Positions 1-8,959 are shown, counted from the stretch's first letter. The stretch is 34,162 nucleotides of DNA from B4-G1 sp964393895 (GCA_964393895.1 CAYMWP010000033.1:1-34162), one strand, 5' to 3'. The notes: generated by a model from the letters alone, not told the origin. A program made the numbers and translations.

Positions 1-2
1 AC

Positions 3-575
3 CACCCGGCCCAGTTCCTGGGCGATGGCTCCTCGTTGCCGGGACGCTCCGGCAAACTCGACCGGCTGGGCGAGATGTTGGAGGAGGCGCTCTCCGTGGG
101 CGACCGCGCGCTGGTGTTCACCCAGTTCGCCGAGATGGGCCACATGCTGCGGGCGCATCTCCAATCGCTGTTCGGCGTCGAGGTGCTCTTTTTGCACGGC
201 GGCACGCCGCAGAAACAGCGAGATCGTATGGTCGCCCGTTTCCAGCGGGCCCACGACGCGTCTATCTTTATCCTCTCGCTCAAGGCCGGCGGCACGGGGC
301 TGAATCTGACGGCGGCCAACCACGTCTTTCACTTTGACCGCTGGTGGAACCCGGCGGTCGAGAACCAGGCCACCGACCGCGCCTTCCGCATCGGGCAGAC
401 GCGCGACGTGCAGGTGCACAAGTTTATCTGCGCAGGCACGCTGGAGGAGCACATAGACGAGCTGATCGAGAGCAAAAAGGCGCTGGCCGAAAGCGTCGTC
501 GGGGCGGGAGAGAGCTGGCTGACCGAGCTGAGCACCGACGAGTTGCGCGACGTGATGCAATTACGGAGGGACTGA
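3..575 (+). CDS. SNF2-family DNA helicase, C-terminal part (5' end outside window)
   Basis: The reading frame is open to the left edge of the window, so only about the last 190 residues are present. They form the second RecA-like lobe of an SNF2/Rad54-type ATPase: the ALVFTQF block, the LFLHGGTP block, the LSLKAGGTGLNLT motif (motif V) and the arginine-finger region DRAFRIGQTRDVQVHKFI (motif VI), followed by a typical GTLEEHIDELIESKK tail. Such proteins are ATP-driven double-stranded DNA translocases of the HepA/RapA-like superfamily. The stop codon overlaps the start of the next gene by one base (TGATG), indicating translational coupling with the SWIM protein. The N-terminal ATPase lobe cannot be judged here. 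The family call is firm; the substrate is unknown. Confidence 0.93.
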   Translation, partial: HPAQFLGDGSSLPGRSGKLDRLGEMLEEALSVGDRALVFTQFAEMGHMLRAHLQSLFGVEVLFLHGGTPQKQRDRMVARFQRAHDASIFILSLKAGGTGLNLTAANHVFHFDRWWNPAVENQATDRAFRIGQTRDVQVHKFICAGTLEEHIDELIESKKALAESVVGAGESWLTELSTDELRDVMQLRRD

Positions 576-1495
576 TGGCGAAACGACGGAGTTACTATGA
601 TAGCTACTGGCCGCGCTACGAAACGACACGCCCTATCGAAGTAGAGGACGGCATCAAGGCCAAGAGCCGGCGAGGCAAGTTCGTCGAGAACTGGTGGGCC
701 GATCGCTGGATCAAGGCCTTGACCCGCCTGATGGATTCCGGACGGCTGAGCCGCGGGCGCAGCTACGCCCGGCGTGGTCAGGTGATCGAGATCAACGTCG
801 AGCGGGGGCACATCTCGGCGCGGGTGCAGGGCTCTCGCCGCACGCCGTACAAGGTCAGCATCGCGTTACAGCCGCTGAACGACCGCCGGTGGGACAAGGT
901 ATTCGACGCGCTGGCAGAGCAGGCAATCTTTGCCGCACAACTCCTCAACGGCGAGATGCCGGCCGAGATCGACCAGGTCTTTGAGGCTGTCAAGGTGCCG
1001 CTCTTCCCCGCCGCGCGGGGCGATCTAAAAACCGACTGCTCCTGTCCCGATTGGGCTAACCCGTGCAAGCACATCGCCGCCGTCTACTATTTGCTGGGAG
1101 AGCGTTTCGACGAGGACCCATTCCTGTTGTTCGAGCTGCGTGGGCGGAGCAAGGACGATATCGTCGCCGCCCTGCGCGAGCGGCGCGTCCAGGGTGTGGA
1201 GGCAACAGATGAAGCCCCATACACACCGGATGACCTGATCGAAACGGTCGAGACGGTAGGATTGGAGCAATGCCTGGATCGGTACTGGGCATTTGGTTCC
1301 GAGGTGGAGGAGGTCGTGTTGAATGTCGCGGCGCCAAAGGTAGATATGGCACTGCTGAAACGGTTGGGAGTGCCCGAGTTTCAAGGGATAAGCGCCCAGA
1401 GTTTTCGGGCGCAGATGGAACGCGTCTACGACGGCGTGACAGAACGCGCCCTGGAGGTAGCCTTTGCAGACACGCCGGCTGCGGAGGAGGCATAG
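575..1495 (+). CDS. SWIM zinc-finger protein, partner of SNF2 helicase
   Basis: The 306-residue protein carries a clear SWIM zinc-binding motif around residues 153-165 (CSCPDWANPCKHIAAVYY; pattern CxC-x6-CxH). The N-terminal region has the conserved block KFVENWWADRWIKAL and a GRSYARRGQV strand seen in SWIM proteins paired with bacterial SNF2 helicases. The start at 575 is chosen because the ATG overlaps the helicase stop; the longer open frame upstream only shadows the helicase. SWIM domains are known to bind DNA or proteins, so it probably acts as the substrate-recognition partner of the helicase. The two genes form an operon. Biochemical function is otherwise unknown. Confidence 0.9.
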   Translation: MAKRRSYYDSYWPRYETTRPIEVEDGIKAKSRRGKFVENWWADRWIKALTRLMDSGRLSRGRSYARRGQVIEINVERGHISARVQGSRRTPYKVSIALQPLNDRRWDKVFDALAEQAIFAAQLLNGEMPAEIDQVFEAVKVPLFPAARGDLKTDCSCPDWANPCKHIAAVYYLLGERFDEDPFLLFELRGRSKDDIVAALRERRVQGVEATDEAPYTPDDLIETVETVGLEQCLDRYWAFGSEVEEVVLNVAAPKVDMALLKRLGVPEFQGISAQSFRAQMERVYDGVTERALEVAFADTPAAEEA

Positions 1496-1500
1496 GGTGT

Positions 1501-2547
1501 ATGAAAAAGATCAAGATGGACTTGGACGAGTTGATGTACATCTTTGACAACTCATCGTGGGAAACGAGCCATTACCTGGACCTGGAAACCGGCCAGGTGG
1601 TGATGATCACCGATGAGACACGTTGGGAACTGGAGCGCATCTACGAGGAACACGATCCTGAGGAACAGCCCTTCGATCTGGCTGAGATTCTCCAGCAACG
1701 TGATCTCCCTGAATGGCAGCGACAAACCTTGCTGGAAGCAGATCAGGTCGAGGCCCAGTATGGTTCCCGATACATCGGCGTGCCCCAGGCCGATTCCCAC
1801 GAGGGATACCGGGATATGGAGAGATTCATCGTCACCGTCGAAGACGAGCGGCTGCAGGATCAGTTATGGCGGGCCATCAGCGGGCGGGGCGCTTTCCGCT
1901 ATTTCAAGGACGTGTTGGCCGACCATTTCCACGAGCGAGAACGCTGGTTCGCGTTCAAGGACGCCCGGCTGAAGCAGCGGGTGCTGGACTGGCTGGAGTC
2001 GGAGGGCATCGAGCCGATCATAGAGCCGCCTGCAGGGGAGGCAGGTCATCCACCTCCCTCCGAACGCGCCCGGCTCATCGCCGAGGTGCTCCCATTTGTG
2101 CGTGCGGCCAGCAAACTGCCGGGCGTGCTCCGCATCGCCCTGATCGGTTCGCTGACCACCGACGAGCCGGACCCCAAGGACGTCGATATGCTGGTGACGG
2201 TCACGGATGAGGCGGACCTTGCGCCTCTAGCCAAGTTGGGACGCAAGCTGCAGGGACACGCTCAGGGGCTCAATCGCGGAGGCGAGGTCTTTCTGGCCGA
2301 TCCCCAGGGCAACTATCTGGGGCGCACCTGTCCCTGGAAGCAATGCGGTCCGGGCATTCGCGCGAGTTGCGATGCCTTGCACTGCGGTCGGAGGCGTTAC
2401 CTGCACGATGACCTGGAAGCGATCCGCCTATCCAAGGATTTGATCGCAGCGCCTCCGCTTGAGTTGTGGCCCGAGGTGGTAGCACGGGTGCCAATTCCTG
2501 AGGATGTGGAGAAAGCTCTGATTGTGCCGCTAAGCGATCTGGACTAA
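1501..2547 (+). CDS. UPF0158 domain fused to a nucleotidyltransferase-like domain
   Basis: Residues 1 to about 175 match the uncharacterised UPF0158 family: the MDLDELMYIFDN start, the YLDLETGQVVMI strand, and the FRYFKDVL and WFAFKDARLKQRVLDWL blocks. Residues about 195-348 resemble a polymerase-beta-like nucleotidyltransferase, with a GS helix (LIGSLTTDEPDPKDVDMLV) supplying the Gly-Ser and Asp-x-Asp pair. This part also has a cysteine cluster (CPWKQC, then C-x4-C) that could bind a metal. The ATG at 1501 lies 5 bp after the SWIM stop, so the gene probably belongs to the same operon. Function is unknown; nucleotide or RNA modification is possible. The fold assignment for the C-terminal half is an inference from motifs. 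Confidence 0.8.
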   Translation: MKKIKMDLDELMYIFDNSSWETSHYLDLETGQVVMITDETRWELERIYEEHDPEEQPFDLAEILQQRDLPEWQRQTLLEADQVEAQYGSRYIGVPQADSHEGYRDMERFIVTVEDERLQDQLWRAISGRGAFRYFKDVLADHFHERERWFAFKDARLKQRVLDWLESEGIEPIIEPPAGEAGHPPPSERARLIAEVLPFVRAASKLPGVLRIALIGSLTTDEPDPKDVDMLVTVTDEADLAPLAKLGRKLQGHAQGLNRGGEVFLADPQGNYLGRTCPWKQCGPGIRASCDALHCGRRRYLHDDLEAIRLSKDLIAAPPLELWPEVVARVPIPEDVEKALIVPLSDLD

Positions 2548-2666
2548 TGCCGCCGCCACGATGTTTCACATCAGAGACCTGATCGAGAGATGTTCATAGG
2601 GATACCGCAATAAGTCGACTCAGTACCACACCCCCACATATAGGGAAAAATTGGGGGAAAGATCAA

Positions 2667-2912
2667 GTGTACCGTTTCGAGGTCTACCCCATCACGCTGG
2701 CGCGTCGCCCGCCCCCAGTCAATGTGCCGCTGCGAGAGCCCGACTCCGACGTGACGCTTGACCTGCAGGAGGTGTTCGCGCGTTGCTACGATAACGGCGG
2801 CTATGCTGACCTGATAGACTACCGCCAGCCGCCTGCGGCTCCGCTCTCGCCGGAGGAAGCGGCCTGGGTGGACGATCTCTTGAAGGGAAAGGAACTGCGC
2901 GACGACGCATGA
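2667..2912 (+). pseudogene. C-terminal remnant of a DUF4058 protein
   Basis: The 81 residues, starting from a GTG, match only the end of DUF4058 proteins, which are normally about 250 residues: YRFEVYPITLARRPPPVNVPL, then DVTLDLQEVFARCYDNGGYADLIDYRQPP, then AAWVDDLL. No upstream segment in any frame of 2548-2666 carries the missing N-terminal two thirds. A GGGGGAAAG stretch precedes the GTG, so the fragment may still be translated. Its stop overlaps the ATG of the AIR-synthase-like gene (ATGA), which may be why the 3' end survives. DUF4058 is common in Chloroflexota, cyanobacteria and planctomycetes; its function is unknown. Confidence 0.72.
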
Positions 2913-3970
2913 GGAACCCATATCCCCTGGGCAAACTGCCTGCCGAGCACCTGGCCCGGCTTTTGAGCCGTCACGCCCCCTCTGACCCGCGCGTTATCCT
3001 GGGACCGGGCGTGGGGTGCGACGCGGCCGTCATCTCCTTTGCTGCCCATACCTCGCCGGAGGCGGGCCGCTATCTGGTCGCCAAGACCGATCCCATCACC
3101 TTTGCCAGCCGGGAGATCGGCTGGTACGCCGTGCACGTCAACGGCAATGACGTCGCCTGTACCGGCGCGACTCCTCGCTGGTTCCTCGCCACTCTACTGC
3201 TGCCTGAATCCAATACCGATGCGGTGTTGGTAGACGATATTTTCGACCAGATCTCTGGGGCCTGTTGCGAACTGGGGGCGGAGTTGGTGGGCGGGCACAC
3301 CGAGATCACCCACGGCCTCGACCGGCCCATCGTCGTCGGCTGCATGCTGGGCGAGGTGGCCCCCGAGAGACTGGTGCGGTCCGACGGAGCCAGGCCGGGC
3401 GACGCATTGCTCCTAACTAAAGGCATCGCGGTGGAGGGAACGGCCATCATCGCACGGGAGATGCCCGTTGGGTTAGTAGGCTTGGATGAATCACTGCTGG
3501 AGCGCTGTCGTGGGTTTCTGTACGATCCCGGTATCAGTGTCGTGCGCGACGCGGCCGTGGCGACGGCGGCAGGGAAGGTGCACGCGATGCACGATCCCAC
3601 TGAAGGCGGACTGGCGACCGGTCTTTGGGAGCTGGCCGAAGCGGCCGGAGTGGCTCTGGAGGTGGACGAGGACGCCGTCCCGGTTTTCCCCGAAACGCGA
3701 GTTCTGTGTGCGCAGGTGGGGTTGGACCCGCTGGGTCTGATCGCTTCCGGTGCGCTGTTGCTGGCGGTCGCTTCTGAGGACGCTGCTTCGATACTGACCG
3801 CGCTGAAAAGGGCGTCTATCGCGGCGGCGCGAATAGGCCACGTCGTCGAGCAGGAGAATCTGCAACCCGGCGCCACCCCTTCACATTGGCGCGTCGTGCT
3901 GCGGAGCGAGACCGGTAGCCGGCCTCTGCCTCGCTTTGAACGGGACGAGATCGCCCATTTGTTTGACTAG
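2909..3970 (+). CDS. AIR synthase-related / HypE-like protein
   Basis: The 353-residue protein has the two-domain layout of the PurM/HypE/SelD/ThiL superfamily. The N-terminal AIRS domain has the ATP/metal blocks GPGVGCDAAVISF, VAKTDPITFA and VNGNDVACTGATPRWFL, and GGHTEITHGLDRPIVVG. The C-terminal AIRS_C domain has HDPTEGGLATGLWELAEAAG and a LIASGALLLAV core. True HypE proteins end in a carbamoylated cysteine; this one ends DEIAHLFD, so it is not hydrogenase HypE. No hydrogenase genes are nearby. The family is expected to bind ATP and phosphorylate or activate a small substrate, here unknown. The start overlaps the preceding remnant by four bases. Confidence 0.88.
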   Translation: MRNPYPLGKLPAEHLARLLSRHAPSDPRVILGPGVGCDAAVISFAAHTSPEAGRYLVAKTDPITFASREIGWYAVHVNGNDVACTGATPRWFLATLLLPESNTDAVLVDDIFDQISGACCELGAELVGGHTEITHGLDRPIVVGCMLGEVAPERLVRSDGARPGDALLLTKGIAVEGTAIIAREMPVGLVGLDESLLERCRGFLYDPGISVVRDAAVATAAGKVHAMHDPTEGGLATGLWELAEAAGVALEVDEDAVPVFPETRVLCAQVGLDPLGLIASGALLLAVASEDAASILTALKRASIAAARIGHVVEQENLQPGATPSHWRVVLRSETGSRPLPRFERDEIAHLFD

Positions 3971-4067
3971 CTGCTGATTTCGCAGGCGGGTTCGAGTTTT
4001 CGGCCGCACCACTGTAAGGCGGCGCAATACACATACTGCTAGCGGGCGGTAGCGTGCGCACACTGAC

Positions 4068-4096
4068 TTGCGTGGACTAGCAAGGTGGGATACAAT
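4068..4096 (+). promoter_or_regulatory. sigma70-type promoter for the 4172-6167 gene pair
   Basis: TTGCGT (4068-4073), a 17-bp spacer and TACAAT (4091-4096) form a good -35/-10 pair. Transcription would begin near 4103. An in-frame ATG at 4085 lies inside this promoter, so the start at 4172 is preferred for the gene. Confidence 0.6.
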
Positions 4097-4171
4097 CTGT
4101 GTACCGGAAGAGCCTCGGCTCGCCTCGAACAAATCAAAGGGCCGCCATTTCACGAGTTGACAGAGAGCGAC

Positions 4172-4828
4172 ATGTTCCACTCATCAGACAGGGTGCTCGT
4201 TGCCATAATGAACAGCCGGCGCGATTTCAGAATCGCGCGAGAAGAGGGCTGGTACCGCGTCCCCCTGAAATACGCGCCACAAAACGCAACCGAGGCGGAC
4301 GTCCTGGCCTTTTACTTTACCAAAGCCTTTGGCGACGAGAAATGGTCCATCCGCTACTATGGGGCCATGCGCGGCCACGAGTTGGTCTACCGCCGCGATC
4401 TGTTCCCCGACGAGGTTGATCACCCCCGCGCCGACGAGCAATATCTCAAGCTCCAGATGGGGCCGCTGATCCAACTGGAACAGCCCATCCTCAGCCTGCG
4501 TTGGCGAAGGATAACGTTCATCGAAACTTCTTGGGACAGATTCGCCGCTGCCGAGGAGATCAATGACCTCTACGCCTCCGGCGCCGATGGCCTGTTCGTC
4601 ACTCTCAAAGAGGCCGGGTTCTACCCTGAGCGCGAATACTTGATACGCGAGAGGGGGGTCAGGTACCGGGTGAACCTGGCAATACCCTGCCACAGCGGGA
4701 CCGTCGCCATCACGACCGACGACCGGGCCGCCCCGCCTCACGCCCTGCGCAACCCGGATGTGGAGAGTGTGCGCCGGGCGGTCGAGCTACTGGACGGCCC
4801 CTTGCCCATTCACGGCACAGGAAAGTAA
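4172..4828 (+). CDS. hypothetical protein, possibly related to Vsr/DUF559-like nucleases
   Basis: The 218-residue protein starts at the ATG at 4172, preceded by GAGAG. It opens with VLVAIMNSRRDFRIAREEGWYRVPL, continues with a YYGAMRGHELVYRRDLFPDE segment and a RWRRITFIETSWDRFAAAEEINDLY segment. From memory, the same blocks precede a Vsr-like endonuclease fold in some Chloroflexota proteins (inference, no search run). Here the C-terminal part keeps the strand order (VRYRVNLAIPC, then TVAITTDDRAAP) but lacks an obvious acidic nuclease triad, so it may be inactive. It is transcribed with the C45-like hydrolase, whose ATG follows the stop by one base. Specific function is unknown. Confidence 0.72.
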   Translation: MFHSSDRVLVAIMNSRRDFRIAREEGWYRVPLKYAPQNATEADVLAFYFTKAFGDEKWSIRYYGAMRGHELVYRRDLFPDEVDHPRADEQYLKLQMGPLIQLEQPILSLRWRRITFIETSWDRFAAAEEINDLYASGADGLFVTLKEAGFYPEREYLIRERGVRYRVNLAIPCHSGTVAITTDDRAAPPHALRNPDVESVRRAVELLDGPLPIHGTGK

Positions 4829-4829
4829 G

Positions 4830-6167
4830 ATGATCTCCGATCCAGATAGCATAGCGTCAAAAGATCAAGAGCGTACTCGCCTTTCACTTTTCAACGTGCT
4901 CACGATCCTCACTCTGGTCGCCACCCTCGCTCTGAGTTGCTGCTACCTCACCGTCGCCATCAATCCTCACTTGCCCTTCAACCCCTTCCCTCCGGCTACC
5001 CGCGTCGCCCTAGCCACGATTCCCCCGACCCCAACGGCCTCACCTACGCCCACGCCTACCGAGACCCCCACCATCACTCCTACCCCGGAGCCTACTCCCA
5101 CACCCATCGTCGGCGCTTACTGGACGACCGAGAGAATCGTCTCGAGTTATCCCCTGAAAAAGATCGAGGCGGCCGGAACCTACGAAGAGATCGGCCGGGC
5201 CTTTGGCGAGTGGTACCAGAAACAAGGTTTCTCCCCCCGTCCCCTCACTGTCGAGGAGCAAGAAACCGCCCGCGCCACGCTCGCCCTCTACAAAGATCTT
5301 TATCCTGGCGCTGTCGAACAGATGCGCGGTATCTATGCCGCTTACGATCTGAATCTGGACGACGTGAGCGAGGGCATCCCCGTCTGGGAGGATTGGTGGA
5401 GCTTTTTGCTGCCGGGCGTGGTATACAATCCCTTTTGCAGCGTCGCCTTTGCCCGACCAGAGATGACGGACGACGGTCACGCCCGCCTGGGCCGCAACAA
5501 CGACTGGGCCAGCGCCATGCCACAGACTACCCTTGTCTTTGCCTACCCGGCGGGCGCCTACCCCGCTGTCATCATGACGGTCGGCGCGCCCAGCTTTACC
5601 GCCTTCGATGGGATGAACGACCGGGGACTGGCGCTCGGCGTCGCCGCGGTAGACGCAGCCGGCTATCCCAGCGACACGCATCCGGCGCTGATAGACCTGC
5701 AGGTCTATCGCATCCTCCTGGAGACCTGCGCCGACGTGGAGGAAGCTATCGGTGTGCTGCAAGAGACTCCCCTCGTCTTTAGCCCCGAATTCGGCACCCA
5801 CGTCCTGCTGGCCGACCGCAGCGGCGCGTCCGCCGTCGTCGAGTTCCTGGACGAGGGAGTAGTGGTCAGCCGCGCCGACACCGCCTACCAGGTGATGACC
5901 AACAGCCATTGGGCCGGCCCCGCCGACCAGGCCGATTGTTCGCGCTACCAGGCCGCCGTCGGTGCGCTGGAGGATGGACGAGGGCAGTTGGATACTGAGG
6001 GAATGATGGAGGTGATGGCGGCGGTCCATACCTCCACGCAGTGGACCGTGGTCTACGACCTGCAAGACCTGACTCTCACCCTATCACTTCCCACCGACAA
6101 TTTTACCAACCGTTACGAGTTTTCCCTGGCCGACTTTGTCTCGCGGATGGAGGCTCTGGGATTTTAG
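4830..6167 (+). CDS. membrane-anchored C45/AAT-type Ntn hydrolase
   Basis: This 445-residue protein has one N-terminal membrane segment (about residues 20-44), a Thr/Pro-rich linker (about 60-92) and an extracytoplasmic Ntn-hydrolase domain. The likely nucleophile is Cys203 in NPFCSVAFARPE, followed by the family block ARLGRNNDWA and by FDGMNDRGLALGVAAVD and TNSHW. The acyl-CoA:6-aminopenicillanate acyltransferase/C45 family self-cleaves before the Cys and hydrolyses or transfers linear amides. The start at 4830 follows the preceding stop directly; the 24 extra upstream residues of the open frame only shadow the previous gene. The substrate is unknown; outer-surface amide or acyl-amino-acid hydrolysis is plausible. 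Confidence 0.82.
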   Translation: MISDPDSIASKDQERTRLSLFNVLTILTLVATLALSCCYLTVAINPHLPFNPFPPATRVALATIPPTPTASPTPTPTETPTITPTPEPTPTPIVGAYWTTERIVSSYPLKKIEAAGTYEEIGRAFGEWYQKQGFSPRPLTVEEQETARATLALYKDLYPGAVEQMRGIYAAYDLNLDDVSEGIPVWEDWWSFLLPGVVYNPFCSVAFARPEMTDDGHARLGRNNDWASAMPQTTLVFAYPAGAYPAVIMTVGAPSFTAFDGMNDRGLALGVAAVDAAGYPSDTHPALIDLQVYRILLETCADVEEAIGVLQETPLVFSPEFGTHVLLADRSGASAVVEFLDEGVVVSRADTAYQVMTNSHWAGPADQADCSRYQAAVGALEDGRGQLDTEGMMEVMAAVHTSTQWTVVYDLQDLTLTLSLPTDNFTNRYEFSLADFVSRMEALGF

Positions 6168-6174
6168 AAAATCT

Positions 6175-7767
6175 CTAGGGTCTGGCGTTATCTGAAACCA
6201 GTCCGTTGATTTCCTCGTCCCAGCACTCGCAGGCGGTGCGTGTCTCCTCGCCCCGAACCAGCGAACCGTCGTAGGGCATCACACTCTCGTGAGCCGTCCA
6301 ACCGGAGAGCACCATCGGCGTCGGGCCGCTGCCAGCGGGGATCCACTCGCCGTTGTAGCGGCGGGCAAAGTGAAGGTGCGTCGCGTCAGCATAGCCGCCC
6401 TCGCAGGAGGGATGGCCAATACGTTGACCGCGCTCCACTACCGTTCCGGCCGCCACCCGATCCTGGGCATTGACGTGCATGTAGAGCAGCACCCACCCGC
6501 TCTGCTCAAAGCCGTCGCCGTCGAGGTCCACCAGCACCTCGCCGTGATCGCTGCGCAGCACTAACCCCGGCGCAGCGGCGGCGACCCACTCTTGCGAGAG
6601 TGTGCAATCCGGTATCTTGTCGCCTGGCACAAAATCGAGCGCGGCGCGGCCGCTGCCGTTTCCCCAGCCCCCGTGCGGCCCGCCGGTGAGGTACCAGGTG
6701 CGCCCGGCCTCCCACGGCAAGCGCAACTCTGGCTGCACCAGGTCAGGCGGCGTCAGCGGTTCCACCGTGTAGGCGAAAGGATTGCCAAAAAGACGCTCGT
6801 AGGTCGCCGGAAATCCAGCGGGGCCGACCAGCGTCAGCCATTCATCCCGGGTGGGGGCAAGTTCGGCCAGGCAGTTCTGCACGCCGGCGCTGCCCGGGTT
6901 AAGCCCCGGCGCGAACGAGGCGCGCATTCCGTTGGCCAAGCGCATTGTGCGCACGCGCATTGTGCGCACGCGCGCCGTCGTGCAGTCGCTTTCCTTCCAG
7001 CCGTAGTAGCCCTCGTTGAGCCGCACCGCTGCCCAACTCAACTGCTGGAACAACCCCTCATGGTAGGATTGGACGTGGCCCAATGGGAAGATGAGCGTCT
7101 CTTCGGCTGGCTGAGGCTGAGTGACCCATCCGGAGCGCAGTTCCAGGAGCGCCAGCAGCACCCGCGGCCCCACGCTAAAGCGCTGTGAGACGAGTTGCAC
7201 GATCTCTGTCCCGCTGAGCGCGCGACCCTCGACCTGCTCGCTGTAGCCCGCCAGGTAGCCGCCCTGCCCGGCTACAAAGCCCGCCAGGTCAAAGTGGATA
7301 TAGGCCGGACCGTAGACCAACTCGCTATCGGGGAGCAGCTTGAGGTACGGGCCGGTCTCGGCGGCGACGACGGGAATGTAGAGCACCTGACCGGTGCTGA
7401 TGGCGTTTGCGTCGGATAGGCCACTGGCCGCGGCGATCTCTTCGACGGTGCAGCCGAACACGGCGGCGATCAGACTCAACGTCTCGCCGGGCTGCACGAC
7501 ATAAGTTTCCACGTCCTCGCCATTGGGAGTGCTGGCAGGCAGCGGGTTGGGGGTGGGCGTGCCCGCGTAGAAGCCGGGGTAGGCGGGAGAAATAACTACT
7601 GAGGGCGTGGGCGAAGGGGGGAGTGACGTAGGAGCAGGGGGCGGTCGCTCGACCGCGTCGGTCTCCTGTTCGGATGCGGGTCCCGCACAGGCAACCGTGA
7701 CGCACAGCACGCATATCCCAGCCACGAGCGACCATCTCTGTGAGCGTCTCATTCTAGTCTTGTTCAT
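6175..7767 (-). CDS. lipoprotein with LysM and M23 peptidase domains
   Basis: This 530-residue secreted protein has a lipoprotein signal peptide (lipobox TVAC near residue 27), a Pro/Thr-rich spacer, a LysM domain (about 88-135: ETYVVQPGETLSLIAAVFG and GQVLYIPV) and a C-terminal M23/lysostaphin-type domain (about 370-490: HGEVLVDLDGDG, VLLYMHVNAQDRV, GQRIGHPSCEGG, THLHFARRYNGEW). The HxH in THLHFA fits the M23 zinc site. LysM binds peptidoglycan and M23 cleaves peptide cross-links, or acts as a scaffold if inactive. The first 14 bases overlap the end of the MFS gene, so it is the last gene of a three-gene operon. It ends 7 bp from the convergent hydrolase gene, leaving no room for a terminator between them. 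Confidence 0.88.
   Translation of the reverse strand: MNKTRMRRSQRWSLVAGICVLCVTVACAGPASEQETDAVERPPPAPTSLPPSPTPSVVISPAYPGFYAGTPTPNPLPASTPNGEDVETYVVQPGETLSLIAAVFGCTVEEIAAASGLSDANAISTGQVLYIPVVAAETGPYLKLLPDSELVYGPAYIHFDLAGFVAGQGGYLAGYSEQVEGRALSGTEIVQLVSQRFSVGPRVLLALLELRSGWVTQPQPAEETLIFPLGHVQSYHEGLFQQLSWAAVRLNEGYYGWKESDCTTARVRTMRVRTMRLANGMRASFAPGLNPGSAGVQNCLAELAPTRDEWLTLVGPAGFPATYERLFGNPFAYTVEPLTPPDLVQPELRLPWEAGRTWYLTGGPHGGWGNGSGRAALDFVPGDKIPDCTLSQEWVAAAAPGLVLRSDHGEVLVDLDGDGFEQSGWVLLYMHVNAQDRVAAGTVVERGQRIGHPSCEGGYADATHLHFARRYNGEWIPAGSGPTPMVLSGWTAHESVMPYDGSLVRGEETRTACECWDEEINGLVSDNARP
6941..6970. repeat. 15-bp in-gene tandem duplication
   Basis: Two perfect copies of CGCATTGTGCGCACG lie head to tail inside the LysM/M23 gene. 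They keep the frame and duplicate the residues VRTMR, so this is a simple slippage-type expansion. Confidence 0.85.
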
Positions 7768-8959
7768 CCGCCATCCCCCACCACAACAGAGAGGCTGCGG
7801 CGAGCGCGCAGACGGCGCCCACAGTTGCGTGCAAGCCTATGCTCTCCCAGCGCCAGAGCCACCCGCCCGCGACAGCGCCCAGCGCGCGGCTGATGCTGAA
7901 CGAGGTCACGACGAGAGATAGGGACGAGGCGCGCATATCCGGCGCCAGTTCCGTCGCCAGCGGTAGCAGCGAGACTATGGTGAACTCGAACGTCAGCATC
8001 ATCAACGCAACGCCGGCGAGGGCAGCGACCAATCCCAGGCCGGCGAGCCCCGGCAAAAGAATCAGGGTGACGGCCAGCCCGGCGAATCCCATCAACATGC
8101 TGCGCCGCTTGCCCAGCCGGTCGGTGATCGCGGACGCGCCAAGCTCGGCTGCGGCCTCGGCCAAACCGACGACGAGAGAGGCAACCCCTAGCGTGCTGAT
8201 GCTCAGTCCGAACGTAGTCTCCAGCCAAGCGCCGTACACTATGAATGGGATCTCGTTCGCCAGTCCGAGAAATAGACTAACTGATAGAAGGACGATGACG
8301 GGACGGCGAAGCAGCAACCCACGCCAATCGCCGATCAGTGAGGCGACGGACAGGTTGCCACGATCGTGCTCGATGGGTCGTCGAGATGGCGGCAGATGGG
8401 CGCGCGTCAGCCAGGCAGCTAACAATCCCAAGACGCTCAAGAAGGCCCACGGCGCGCGCCAACCGAACCGCTCAATCACAAAGCCAGAGACCGGGACGCC
8501 CAACAGCCACGCGCCGGACCACGAAAGTTCGACGATACCGATAATGCGCCCGCGCTGGCGGTAGGGCACGCTATCGCCGAGGTAAGCATATACGGTTGGG
8601 TCGTAGATCGCCTTGGCGACGCCGTAAAACAAGAAAGCGACGGCGGCGACAGCGAACGCGCCGGTTCCGGTCAGCAGCAGGCCAGCCAGCGCGAAAATCA
8701 GCAGGGCGGCCGCCATAGTGTGGCGCCGGCTGTACCGGTCCGCCGCCGGGCCGACGAAGGGCGCCGCCATCATCCCCGCCATCCGCAGCGTGACCAATCC
8801 ACTGGCCGCGGCCAGCGAAATGTTCAGCCCGCGCGCGATGCTCGGCAGGAACGGATAGATGATGCGAAAGGCCGTGTTGAGCACCAGGCGAGCCAGGAGA
8901 ACGACCAGCAAGGGGGTTTTAGAGGCGGAGTCGACCGTCATGTTGTCTACGATAGGCAC
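7754..8959 (-). CDS. MFS transporter
   Basis: This 401-residue hydrophobic protein fits 12 transmembrane helices in two halves. The loop between helices 2 and 3 carries the MFS signature (GPAADRYSRRHTMAA), and the second-half equivalent is AITDRLGKRRSMLMG. The block YAYLGDSVPYRQRGRIIGIVE is typical of drug or sugar-efflux type MFS proteins. It is inner-membrane and proton-coupled by family precedent; the substrate cannot be told. It starts 10 bp after the RNase H stop and overlaps the next gene by 14 bp, so all three are co-transcribed. A second in-frame ATG at 8941 is a possible alternative start. Confidence 0.88.
   Translation of the reverse strand: MPIVDNMTVDSASKTPLLVVLLARLVLNTAFRIIYPFLPSIARGLNISLAAASGLVTLRMAGMMAAPFVGPAADRYSRRHTMAAALLIFALAGLLLTGTGAFAVAAVAFLFYGVAKAIYDPTVYAYLGDSVPYRQRGRIIGIVELSWSGAWLLGVPVSGFVIERFGWRAPWAFLSVLGLLAAWLTRAHLPPSRRPIEHDRGNLSVASLIGDWRGLLLRRPVIVLLSVSLFLGLANEIPFIVYGAWLETTFGLSISTLGVASLVVGLAEAAAELGASAITDRLGKRRSMLMGFAGLAVTLILLPGLAGLGLVAALAGVALMMLTFEFTIVSLLPLATELAPDMRASSLSLVVTSFSISRALGAVAGGWLWRWESIGLHATVGAVCALAAASLLWWGMADEQD

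Noticed and set aside
2620..2662. Third copy of the 79-bp repeat
   Set aside because: Only about 17 bases (AAAAATTGGGGGAAAG-like) resemble its end; the hairpin and the other end are absent.
2909..3970. Naming the AIR-synthase-like gene hypE
   Set aside because: The C-terminal cysteine of HypE is missing and no hydrogenase maturation gene is nearby.
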